Part shown: positions 1 to 8,150 of the stretch, piece by piece
Layout: the number at the start of each line of letters is the position of its first letter
Numbering within the stretch: the stretch's first letter is position 1
Assembly: GCA_016929905.1 (NCBI GenBank)
Contig: JAFGHX010000328.1
Coordinates: 33,128 to 97,127, forward strand
Reading direction: 5' to 3'
DNA: 64,000 nt
Source of the DNA: Kiritimatiellia bacterium
GTDB taxonomy: Bacteria; Verrucomicrobiota; Kiritimatiellia; JAFGHX01
The notes under the pieces: generated by a model
Told to the model about the DNA's origin: nothing
The model's database searches: none
What the model saw: only the letters and a program-made list of their open reading frames with translations
Translations under genes and position numbers: made by a program

Positions 1-3000
1 CCGGTAAAGGTCACGCATTTCCCGTAGTGTATGCTTCCGCGTATTGCGCCATTGGGGAGAAACTCGATCGTCATGTCCTCCACAGTGGTACATGAACGCG
101 AGGCCCTTTGGCCCCACTCCAGCTTGATGGTCTGGACCAGGGTCGCCTTCCCTCGGTAAACGCGCGGGCCGGTGGGCTTCGGTTCCGGTGCCTGATCGGG
201 TTCCTGTCTCGGTTGGGGTTCTGGTTCCGGTTCCGATTCTGGTTCCGGCTTCTTTGTGATCGTCGCCATGGCCTCCGCGCTCGCCAGACGTGCACCGCTC
301 GCATTATCGATGAGCACGGCGCCGACTCTGTAGGTGCCGGCTTTCCCGTACTGCCTGTAAAGATGATCGGCAAGGAGGACCCCCATGTCCTTCCCATTCT
401 CACTCCACCGCAAATGAGCATTCGACGGCGGGGTACTGAACGCAATCCGCCATATGCACCCTTGGAATATGCCGGCCCTGATGTGCGCCGGCGTCAGGGT
501 CATGCTGACAGCGGAAAGCGCAAGCGTCACCGAATACGTTCGGGCGTCGGGGGCCTCACCGGGCCGCGGCGGCGCGATATCGACACGCTGCACGACCTCC
601 GGGAAACCGGGTGCCGAAGCCGAGACGGTGTACGTGCCGGGGCCCACGTTCTCGATGCGGGCATGCCGGCCTGTCCCGGAAAAGTCCGTGGCCGGCCCCT
701 GCACCCGTATCCGAATCTGTCCGGCCGCCGGGGCTGAACCGGTGCAGGTGACCGCAACGACGAGCGTGGCGGGCATTTCGGCGCGCCGCAGTACGACGCG
801 CTTGACGATTTCCGCGTTCTCCTGTTCGAGCAACACGTCCACCTCGGTTGTCTCCGCGTGGTAGCCCGTCTTGCTCACGCGCACCGCCACGCACCGGCCC
901 GCCGGCACATTGGCAAAACGCGCCTGCCCCGCGGAATCGGTCACGGCCGCCGCGCCGCCAACCGAGACCTCCGCATCGGCCACACGAGCCCCGTTCTCGT
1001 CCGTCACCGCAACGACCACGACGCCCGCCAAACGATCGAGCAGGAGTCGAATCGGCGGCGGCGCGGACGCCTCGGCTGTGAGCACGACCGGCGCATCCCG
1101 CACGCGGCTCTTGTAGTTCGGGGCCGAGACGGAGACCCGGTATGTCCCCGGCGGGAGCTGCTCGAATATGTGCCTGCCTTTCCCCCACTGGATTTCGGCG
1201 GGCTGCCGTTCGCTTGGCCCGGCCCCGGACTCGGAGGTGGCCAATACGACCTTGGCGCCGGGCACCGGCATCATGCTCTGCCGGTCCATCACAATCACGA
1301 CGACCCGCCCGTCGTTCACGGGTGAAAGATAGACCGTCTTCGTGACAGGCTCGGGCGTCTCGCCCTGTACGGGCGCCGGGATGCTGAACGGCACTGCTAC
1401 CTTTTCCTGTCCGGCCGGCGCCTTGAAGCCGTCCGCCCACGCGAAAAGGTGGTACTCACCCGGCGGAGGCGGCGCGCACGCGTAGTCCCCCGCCTCCTTC
1501 TCATCCAGCTTCACCTTCTTGCCTGTACGATAGCGCACATACACCTGGCCTTTCGGGACGGGCGTATCCGTGTCCCGGCCATCGATCCGTTGCCTCAAAC
1601 GCACCGTCAACAGCCTCACGCCCTGTCGGGCGTAGTAGCGTTCGAAATCCTCCTCAAATGTTTTGCGCTCTGTGTCATGCTTCCCTGCGCGCTCCAGGGC
1701 TTTTGGCTTCATGGCCTCACGGTTCTTGTAGACCTCCCGCCAGGCCACGCGCCAGACTTCGTGCCGGACGACCTCCCGAAGCATGCGCTTGTCAAACGCG
1801 CTGTCCAACGCAGCACCGGCTATGTATTTCCTCTTGATGGCGAGCAGTCTGCACGCCATGTCGCTCATGATCCCATTCTGAACGGACAGCCAGTGTCTGG
1901 CGACCCGCAAATCGGTTACGGAATTCCCGCTGAGAACGTTCGGTCCCGTCAGGAGGCGCAGGCCGTCGTCCTGCTTGCCGGAAAGCTCAACCGCCCCTTC
2001 GGCTTTCTGCCTGTACCTCAACACCATCCTGTATGCTTTCAGATACCGGACGACGATTCTGGCAATTCTCTGGCCACGCTCCTCCTGGCTGCCTTGTGCG
2101 CAGAAATCGCGCGCCTCTATGTTCCAGAGCCACGTCATGAGATCGGCCATCCTGGAGCGTTGGGCATCCGCCACCATCGCCGTTTCCATTTCCTTCTCGA
2201 TCCGCAGATCCCGCGCGATGTCCCGGAGTTCTTCGATGAGATCGACCAGTCGGCCTGCCACAAGCTCGTAGTCGGCCGCCATCCGCTCCTCGAGCTTCTC
2301 GATCAGGGTTCCGCAGAAATCCTTCAGCACGGCCTCTTCCCGTTTGGCCAGCTTGCCATACTGATGGCGCCGCAGCTTGTCCGTCATGATGGGGTGTTTG
2401 AGGGTTTCCCTGATCCAAGACAGCTCCGGGTCGGCCGAGCAGATGGTCTCCTGGAAGATGTCCCAGTTCTCCCATTGTTTAATGATCTCCTTGTACATGC
2501 TCTCGCGCGGGATCGTCACGTCTTTGTACCGCACGGAAACCAGCCACCAGGCGCCCACCTCAGCCTTGCCTTTTATTCGTAACTCCCGAGTCCGGGACCG
2601 GTTGAGCTTGAACTTCGCCGTCAGATACAGGTTGTCTTCCAGCAAGCTGAGTTTCTCGTTCCAGTAGAACATGCGCGTCCCTTCGAGCAACATGATCGTG
2701 ATGCCCCCTACGGCCTCCGGAATCGCGAACGGCGGGAAGATCGTCGTCACCACACCCCAAGCGGCGGTGTAGTAATGCTCCATCACGATGCTCTCAGCTA
2801 CGGAACCGAACGGTATCCTACGGCGGAAGATCTCGCAGGCTAGCCCGCCCCAGTCTCCGTTCATTGCGGCTTTCCCGTATGCCATCATCTCCTGGCCCAG
2901 GTTGAAGACCAGCAACCCTTTGGTCAGGGCCCGGCCGCCCGCGCTGGACTGGATGTCCCGATTCAGGCTCTGGTTGATGCTCTGAATGAACTGGATCGGG

Positions 3001-4862
3001 GCACTCTTCAGGAGCTTCTGATGCCACTCGACCTTCTGGAGCGCCCACGAGTCCTTCTTGAAGCCCAGCGTCAACGCCAACTTGTAGAAGCCGTCGAACG
3101 CCGGTTCCCCGCGCAGCTCCGCCAACAAGGTATCGTCGAGGATATCGAGGCCACAGTTCAATTTGGTCGCCAGGTCGATCACCATGGCCGCCGCGAGCCT
3201 TTTGCCATTCTTCGACTTCGCCAAGTGCTCGGTGACAAAACACCAATCCTTGAGTTCGTGCCTGCAGATCTTCTCGATGGGCAACTCGGCGAAAAATGTG
3301 TCTCGCAGCGAGTCCCAGTTCTTACGCAGAGCCACGAAATCGGAATCCAGGCGAACCTTGTCGCGGCCCAGGATGAGCTCACTGGTCTTCAACATGTCTT
3401 CAAGAGCTACGATTCTCGCTCTAATCTCTTCGGCTTTCCTGAACTTCTCGAAGTTCAGCTCGCCGTCCTTCTTGTTGGGCTGTTTCAGGACTTCACCTAT
3501 GCTCGTGCGCAGTGTGCCGATCTGCGGACCGAAACTCTTCTGGGCGTTACGCCAGACGGCGTTAACGCACTTGCCGAAGAAGTCCGCCGTGAACGCGTTG
3601 TTTTCGGCAACGGCTCGCTTGGAGTACCCGCCGGGAACCGGCTCGAGCTGCACGTCGAGAGGCAGTTTGCCGTCACAGAACTCCTTGATCTTGTCTATTT
3701 GGCCTCCGATGTCTTTCACCTTGTCCAGTTCGCCCAAGGCATCGGCGAGATCCGCCAGCTTCTGGATGTCTGCGGGGATCCCGATCTCGATCCCATCGGC
3801 TTTCGCCTGAGCCTTGATGGAATCCATGCTGCGCTTCACGTATTTGCTCGCCTTGACGACGCACGAGAGCGGGTCGAAGCGCCTCGGCTGGCCCGGCCGG
3901 ACAATGTCGTTGACCAAGTGGCGCACCATTTCCAGCGAGAGCGCGGGCTCCGTTCGATTCCGGAACTGAGCCGCCTCCAGTTCTCCGAACTTCATGTTCG
4001 TATACAGATCCACCTCGCCGGCCATCCGTTTGCGGCCTGATTCGCCCGTCACCTCGATGGTGTTGCCCGGCGGCAGTATCCGCAGCAGGGATCCACCCTT
4101 GAATTGCTGGTCGCCATACATCTTCCCGTGCGAGCCGACATAGACCTCCGGCGTCGCCTTGCCGTGTGCCGTGCATACGGAATCGAAGGCTATCGGATCC
4201 AGGCCCGTCCTGATTTCGATCAGCCGACCAAACTCGGCCTTGAGCGCCTTGCTGAACTCTGTGTCGTTGGAGAGAAAGGAGAAATCAATGTCGCCCTGGA
4301 ATGTGAGCATGTGGGGTTCCTGGTTCACCCATTTGCCTATGTACCCCACGTAAGCGGCGTAACCGTGCTTCGGTCCGCCTTTATTCTTCCATACGTTCTT
4401 CAGCGCCAACTCAATGCACTCCATTGTCACACGGCGTCGGTATGTCAGCAGTTTCTGCTCAACAGGCGTGCTCCCGCACCCGTTCTTCGGTCCGAGAATC
4501 TGCTCGGCTACCTCCAGGCCCTGTCCGTACGCCAACGTTTTGAACTCGATCACATCCATCATCTCGATTTTGTTGTCGGCAAGCGTACGGAAAAACGCGT
4601 TTTCCGACATCACGCCATTCTTGACGTCAAGCAGCGCGCGGGCGATGACATGGTTCTTCTGCTGCTGCGGCTTCGTCTGCTCGCGGAGCAGTTTCATGCG
4701 GACCCGTTCCCACCACTCGCGGTCCGATGTCGATGTCGTGGCGGCCTCCGCGCCGCCGGACGCCAGTCCGCCTCCGGTCTGCGCGCGGCAGAGCGTGTGG
4801 AGGGTGACACCAAGAAGGCCGAACGCAAGCCAGCCGCACAGGAATGCGTTTCGTTTGTTCAT
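1..4862 (-). CDS. Very large secreted multidomain protein (partial, 3' end beyond window)
   Basis: One frame stays open from the ATG at 4862 to the window edge, at least 1,620 codons without a stop. Residues 1-27 look like a signal peptide (hydrophobic run ending near CRAQ). About residues 30-1080 are a mainly helical, charged region I cannot assign, with a hydrophobic stretch near 700-730. From about 1087 to 1430 come four beta-rich modules resembling carboxypeptidase-regulatory or PEGA-like domains, recognisable by turns such as PPGEYHLFAWADGF, PPGTYRVSVSAPNY and GPGTYTVSASAPGF. A PKD/Ig-like segment follows (about 1440-1535), then a Pro-Glu-rich linker (1537-1564) and the start of another beta domain (ending ...PNGAIRGSIHYGK) cut by the edge. 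The start lies 36 bases after the stop of the secreted gene upstream, suggesting one transcript. Likely a periplasmic or surface protein; function unknown. Confidence 0.85.
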   Translation of the reverse strand, partial: MNKRNAFLCGWLAFGLLGVTLHTLCRAQTGGGLASGGAEAATTSTSDREWWERVRMKLLREQTKPQQQKNHVIARALLDVKNGVMSENAFFRTLADNKIEMMDVIEFKTLAYGQGLEVAEQILGPKNGCGSTPVEQKLLTYRRRVTMECIELALKNVWKNKGGPKHGYAAYVGYIGKWVNQEPHMLTFQGDIDFSFLSNDTEFSKALKAEFGRLIEIRTGLDPIAFDSVCTAHGKATPEVYVGSHGKMYGDQQFKGGSLLRILPPGNTIEVTGESGRKRMAGEVDLYTNMKFGELEAAQFRNRTEPALSLEMVRHLVNDIVRPGQPRRFDPLSCVVKASKYVKRSMDSIKAQAKADGIEIGIPADIQKLADLADALGELDKVKDIGGQIDKIKEFCDGKLPLDVQLEPVPGGYSKRAVAENNAFTADFFGKCVNAVWRNAQKSFGPQIGTLRTSIGEVLKQPNKKDGELNFEKFRKAEEIRARIVALEDMLKTSELILGRDKVRLDSDFVALRKNWDSLRDTFFAELPIEKICRHELKDWCFVTEHLAKSKNGKRLAAAMVIDLATKLNCGLDILDDTLLAELRGEPAFDGFYKLALTLGFKKDSWALQKVEWHQKLLKSAPIQFIQSINQSLNRDIQSSAGGRALTKGLLVFNLGQEMMAYGKAAMNGDWGGLACEIFRRRIPFGSVAESIVMEHYYTAAWGVVTTIFPPFAIPEAVGGITIMLLEGTRMFYWNEKLSLLEDNLYLTAKFKLNRSRTRELRIKGKAEVGAWWLVSVRYKDVTIPRESMYKEIIKQWENWDIFQETICSADPELSWIRETLKHPIMTDKLRRHQYGKLAKREEAVLKDFCGTLIEKLEERMAADYELVAGRLVDLIEELRDIARDLRIEKEMETAMVADAQRSRMADLMTWLWNIEARDFCAQGSQEERGQRIARIVVRYLKAYRMVLRYRQKAEGAVELSGKQDDGLRLLTGPNVLSGNSVTDLRVARHWLSVQNGIMSDMACRLLAIKRKYIAGAALDSAFDKRMLREVVRHEVWRVAWREVYKNREAMKPKALERAGKHDTERKTFEEDFERYYARQGVRLLTVRLRQRIDGRDTDTPVPKGQVYVRYRTGKKVKLDEKEAGDYACAPPPPGEYHLFAWADGFKAPAGQEKVAVPFSIPAPVQGETPEPVTKTVYLSPVNDGRVVVIVMDRQSMMPVPGAKVVLATSESGAGPSERQPAEIQWGKGRHIFEQLPPGTYRVSVSAPNYKSRVRDAPVVLTAEASAPPPIRLLLDRLAGVVVVAVTDENGARVADAEVSVGGAAAVTDSAGQARFANVPAGRCVAVRVSKTGYHAETTEVDVLLEQENAEIVKRVVLRRAEMPATLVVAVTCTGSAPAAGQIRIRVQGPATDFSGTGRHARIENVGPGTYTVSASAPGFPEVVQRVDIAPPRPGEAPDARTYSVTLALSAVSMTLTPAHIRAGIFQGCIWRIAFSTPPSNAHLRWSENGKDMGVLLADHLYRQYGKAGTYRVGAVLIDNASGARLASAEAMATITKKPEPESEPEPEPQPRQEPDQAPEPKPTGPRVYRGKATLVQTIKLEWGQRASRSCTTVEDMTIEFLPNGAIRGSIHYGKCVTFT

Positions 4863-4898
4863 GTCACGGCTCCATCCTCATCTCGCGAACGACAGGAC

Positions 4899-6017
4899 TC
4901 ATTCGCTGAGCGGTGCCAGCGTCCGGAGCAGTTGCTCCACGTGCAGCTCCACTTTCTTCTTCCATATCCGTTCGGGCGCCGCGACGCTGAACCAGCCGAT
5001 CTTCTCCGGCCGCTGCACCAGCACGTGCCTGTAGTGATAGGCGTCCTCGCCGCCGCCCTCTTCGGCGACGTCCAGGACGAAACAGGACATACCCCCCAAG
5101 GACGAAGCGTCTTCACGGAGAATCCTGGCGGCCGGATCGACGTTCACCTCGTCGCGCACGGCAGCCACCGACGCGTCCAGGTCCTTGTAGTCCGACGCGC
5201 TGCGCGCCATGACGTGCAGGTTGATGGATGCCTCCCACTCGTCCATGCCCGGCGCGCCGCTCCAAGTGATGCCTTTCTCCAAACCCGCGATCTGTTCCGA
5301 TTCCCATTTCTCGGGAACGGCGAACTCCACGGCTAATGCCTTGTCCCGGTAGAGCCTGTAACCTGCGGCGACAGTGGTCTTCCGGCCGGGAGACGGTTTC
5401 GGGTTGGACTGGGAGAAGGCCGGGCCCGGTTTCGGCGCCACGCGTTTCGCCTCTGCCGTCGGAGCCGAACTCGGTCGTTCCGCCGCCGCAGGCGCAGGGG
5501 CGACAGCCGCGGCGGCTCGGCCGGCCGATTTCACACTCAGCAGGATCTGCTTCAGCGGTTCTGCATCCCGACGCGACGTGAAGCCGTGCACCACCATCTT
5601 CACGCCGTGCTCGACGAAGGACAGCGCATGCAACGTGACGTTCTCGTCCGCGGCGCGTGCGCCGTACATGCGATAGATGCACCGAACGCCGTCGAGCGCC
5701 ACCCACTTGTTCTGCCGTCTTCGGAACCGGGTCACGGCCGGCTTGAACGTCTCTTCGTATTCCGTGGCCAGCGATGCCAGGGTCGCGTCGTCGGCACCGC
5801 CGTTCACCTGGACCCATGTGTCGCCGGCGCTGTTCTTGAGCCTGAGCCACACCCCGGATGAGCCGGCCGGGGCCGTATCAGCCACGAAATCGTCCGGGGC
5901 GGCAAGTACATACCCCGTCTGCCCCACTGCGAACTCGCCGGCATGGGCATCGGCCAGCATCCCGAACATGACACATGCCAGGACGCCGACGCTTCGACAG
6001 ACACGCCGCCTTGTCAA
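4899..6017 (-). CDS. Secreted protein with DcrB/PsbP-like domain
   Basis: 372 residues with an Arg-rich start and a hydrophobic segment (VGVLACVMFGMLADAHA) that reads as a signal peptide. Two related halves are visible: about residues 30-165, and about 225-372 beginning near AVEFAVPEKWESEQI and ending in a helix (VELHVEQLLRTLAPL). The second half resembles DcrB/PsbP (DUF1795-like) domains; a similar single-domain protein is encoded at 37190-37750. The middle (about 170-215) is an Ala/Pro-rich linker. It sits 37 bases downstream of the lactate dehydrogenase gene and 36 bases upstream of the giant secreted protein. A periplasmic location is inferred from the signal peptide; no enzymatic motif is visible. 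Confidence 0.8.
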   Translation of the reverse strand: MTRRRVCRSVGVLACVMFGMLADAHAGEFAVGQTGYVLAAPDDFVADTAPAGSSGVWLRLKNSAGDTWVQVNGGADDATLASLATEYEETFKPAVTRFRRRQNKWVALDGVRCIYRMYGARAADENVTLHALSFVEHGVKMVVHGFTSRRDAEPLKQILLSVKSAGRAAAAVAPAPAAAERPSSAPTAEAKRVAPKPGPAFSQSNPKPSPGRKTTVAAGYRLYRDKALAVEFAVPEKWESEQIAGLEKGITWSGAPGMDEWEASINLHVMARSASDYKDLDASVAAVRDEVNVDPAARILREDASSLGGMSCFVLDVAEEGGGEDAYHYRHVLVQRPEKIGWFSVAAPERIWKKKVELHVEQLLRTLAPLSE

Positions 6018-6054
6018 TAGACACCTCCGTGCTCCATGTCAGACCGCATCCCGA

Positions 6055-7038
6055 CTACAAGCCCGATGTCGGGTTCCTGCGGTCGTCGCTTCCCGCCAGG
6101 CTGCGCAACTGTTCCTTCAGCAGTCCGCCAGACCGGGCCAGCCCTTCGGCCTCGTCCCGCGCCAAGTCGCCTGCGACGATGCGCTCGATGCCCCGGCCAC
6201 CGACGACGCACGGCACGCTCAGGCACACGTCGCGCAGCCCGTATTCGCCCTCGAGCCGGGTAGACACCGTCAGCACGCTGCGCTCGTCGCGCAGGATCGC
6301 GCCGACAATGCGCACGAGGGACAGGCCGATCCCGTAGCAGGTTGCGCCCTTGTAGTCGATGATATGATAGGCGGACTTGCGGACTTGTTCGACGATCTCC
6401 GCCCGTTTCTCGCGCCAGTTGGCGCATCTGCCGCACGTGGCGCAAAAGGCGTCGATGGGCAACCCGGCGATATGCGTCATGGACCAAGCGGCCACTTCGC
6501 TGTCGCCGTGTTCGCCGACGATGTAGGCGTGCACGTTGCGCACGTCGATCCCGCAGGTTCGGCTCAGCAGGTAGCGGAACCGCGCGCTGTCCAGCACGGT
6601 GCCGGAACCCAGCACCCGTTCGCGCGGCCAGCCGGTCCGCCTCAGCGCGACGCCGGTGAGGATATCCACCGGATTCGTCACCACGACCACGACGGCTTCC
6701 GAGCGCTGGGCGGTCAGATCGTCGGCGATCCGTTCGACGATCCCGGCGTTGCGCCGCAGCAGATCGAGCCGCGTTTCGCCCGGTTTCTGCTTGGCGCCCG
6801 CGGTGACGACCACCACGCGCGCATCGGCGTAATCGCCCGCATCGCCCGCTCGAATGGCGACGGGCGGCATGAACGGCGAACCGTGCGCGAGGTCCAGCGC
6901 CTGGCCTTCGGCCAGCTCCCGGCGCAGGTCGATCAGCACGATTTCCGACGCCGTGCCGGTCTGCGCCAGCGCGTAGGCGAACGTCGCGCCGACATCGCCC
7001 GCCCCCACAATGACCACCTTGCGTTCCGTCATGGCCAC
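6055..7038 (-). CDS. ldh: L-lactate dehydrogenase (malate/lactate dehydrogenase family)
   Basis: 327 residues, the usual length for this family, which interconverts pyruvate and lactate with NADH in the cytoplasm. The Rossmann glycine motif VGAGDVGATF is at residues 11-20, and Asp37 follows beta-2, as expected for NAD. The substrate loop reads KQKPGETR (83-90), with Gln84 where lactate rather than malate enzymes carry glutamine. Asp150 and Arg153 form the DSARFR motif and the catalytic histidine is His177 in GEHGDSE. A Cys-containing segment follows (FCATCGRC). The start could also be the Met three codons later (MTERKVV). It lies 45 bases downstream of the RNA-ligase-family gene. Lactate rather than malate use is an inference from Gln84. 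Confidence 0.92.
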   Translation of the reverse strand: MAMTERKVVIVGAGDVGATFAYALAQTGTASEIVLIDLRRELAEGQALDLAHGSPFMPPVAIRAGDAGDYADARVVVVTAGAKQKPGETRLDLLRRNAGIVERIADDLTAQRSEAVVVVVTNPVDILTGVALRRTGWPRERVLGSGTVLDSARFRYLLSRTCGIDVRNVHAYIVGEHGDSEVAAWSMTHIAGLPIDAFCATCGRCANWREKRAEIVEQVRKSAYHIIDYKGATCYGIGLSLVRIVGAILRDERSVLTVSTRLEGEYGLRDVCLSVPCVVGGRGIERIVAGDLARDEAEGLARSGGLLKEQLRSLAGSDDRRNPTSGL

Positions 7039-7083
7039 AGACCTCCGCCGGCGCGCCCGCTCTTCGGGCGGGCATACGGCCGG

Positions 7084-7842
7084 TCAATCGAACTTGCTCT
7101 GGTCTTCCACCTCGTCGCGGCCCGCGGGATCGTAATCCCGGATCGTCACCTTCTCGCTGTAGAACCAGGCGAACATGTCGCGGCGCAGCTTGGCGCGCCA
7201 TTTCTGCTCCTGCGCCTTGCGCTTCAGGTTGTAGAACACGACGCCTTCGGCGAAGACCTTGTCGTCGAGCCCGAGCTTCGAGGCGCGCTTCGTGTAGTAG
7301 CGCGAGAAGAGCCAGTCCTTGAACCAAGCACTCCAGTTCTCGAACGTGCGCTCGTGCTCGTGAAAGGAGCGGTAGCGCAGGCGGTCTACCGCCGTGTCGA
7401 ACGGGTACCACTCGTGCAGGTCGAGCTTGTACGGGTTGCCCTGCACCTTCGGGCCGATCAGCTCGCCGGCCTGTTCGCCGTCCGGCTTCACCAGCCCCTT
7501 GCCGATCGACATGAAGATCCCCTCGATGATGAACGTCTTGCCCTTGATCACCTGGAGCGGGTCGATCACGTTGAGCCGGTTCTGCACGGCCACCAGCCGC
7601 CCGCCCTGCGTCAGGATCTTCACGTTCGTGCCGTTCAGTTTTTCGACGGCCAGGGTGTCGGGATCCTCGAAGACCCATTCGTAGCCCGGATTCACGCGGT
7701 TGACCACCAGGTAGGCTTCCGGCTCGCGCAGTCCGAGCGCCGCGCCGTGCTCCTTCCATTGCGCTTTGTCCACGCCGAACGTCTGCCGGATGAACGGGCA
7801 TTCCAGCTTCGGGAAATCGGTCAGTACGGGTGTTTCGCTCAT
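7084..7842 (-). CDS. RNA ligase family protein
   Basis: 252 residues. The nucleotidyltransferase motifs of covalent ligases can be read in order: motif I EKLNGTNVKI with the candidate AMP-accepting Lys68, a motif III-like FIIEG with Glu107 (104-108), motif IV AEGVVFYN (198-205) and motif V AKLRRD (217-222). This fits the PF09414-type RNA ligase family, which seals nicked or broken RNA via an enzyme-AMP intermediate. No separate C-terminal domain is evident beyond about 30 residues. Upstream on the minus strand is a GACAGGAGACG ribosome-binding site before ATG. It seems to be the first gene of an operon with lactate dehydrogenase and two secreted proteins, an unexpected partnership. Substrate and role (repair or RNA processing) are unknown. 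Confidence 0.75.
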   Translation of the reverse strand: MSETPVLTDFPKLECPFIRQTFGVDKAQWKEHGAALGLREPEAYLVVNRVNPGYEWVFEDPDTLAVEKLNGTNVKILTQGGRLVAVQNRLNVIDPLQVIKGKTFIIEGIFMSIGKGLVKPDGEQAGELIGPKVQGNPYKLDLHEWYPFDTAVDRLRYRSFHEHERTFENWSAWFKDWLFSRYYTKRASKLGLDDKVFAEGVVFYNLKRKAQEQKWRAKLRRDMFAWFYSEKVTIRDYDPAGRDEVEDQSKFD

Positions 7843-8150
7843 GGGTCGTCTCCTGTCCTGATCGGTCGCAACATCGCCTCCGCCAAGAGGCTATCGCAAG
7901 GCGGCGGGGCAGGCCAGAAAAATCCGGCGAGCCTGGAACCTGGTGGCACATCTCACGCCCGCGTGTCCGGGCCCTGGTGGCCGACTACCCGGGCTGGAGC
8001 AGGGTAGCTTTCACCGATTGCCTGCCTTCACAGCCGGAGGCGACGGCAGGAGCCGAGGCCGGGGCTGCGTCCCGAGCCGCTCGGGACGCGCCCTGATTGC
8101 CGACCGTCAGACACGAGATGCGGGCTGCTCGCCCCCCGGCCGGGCAGCGC
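7843..8150. other. Intergenic gap with a hairpin-like repeat
   Basis: About 300 bases separate the RNA-ligase gene start from the stop of the upstream TPR membrane protein. Near 7876-7912 is an imperfect inverted repeat (CCTCCGCC...GGCGGCGGGG) resembling the GCCCGCC...GGCGGGC hairpins seen elsewhere in the window. I see no gene and no convincing promoter here. Confidence 0.4.

Noticed and set aside
556..1440. 294-codon minus-strand frame within the giant gene
   Set aside because: It is a shifted frame of the 1,620-codon gene, whose own frame shows a signal peptide and recognisable beta modules.
5677..8007. 776-codon open frame on the plus strand
   Set aside because: It lies opposite lactate dehydrogenase, the RNA ligase and a secreted protein, has His/Arg/Pro-rich sequence typical of antisense frames in GC-rich DNA, and matches no family.
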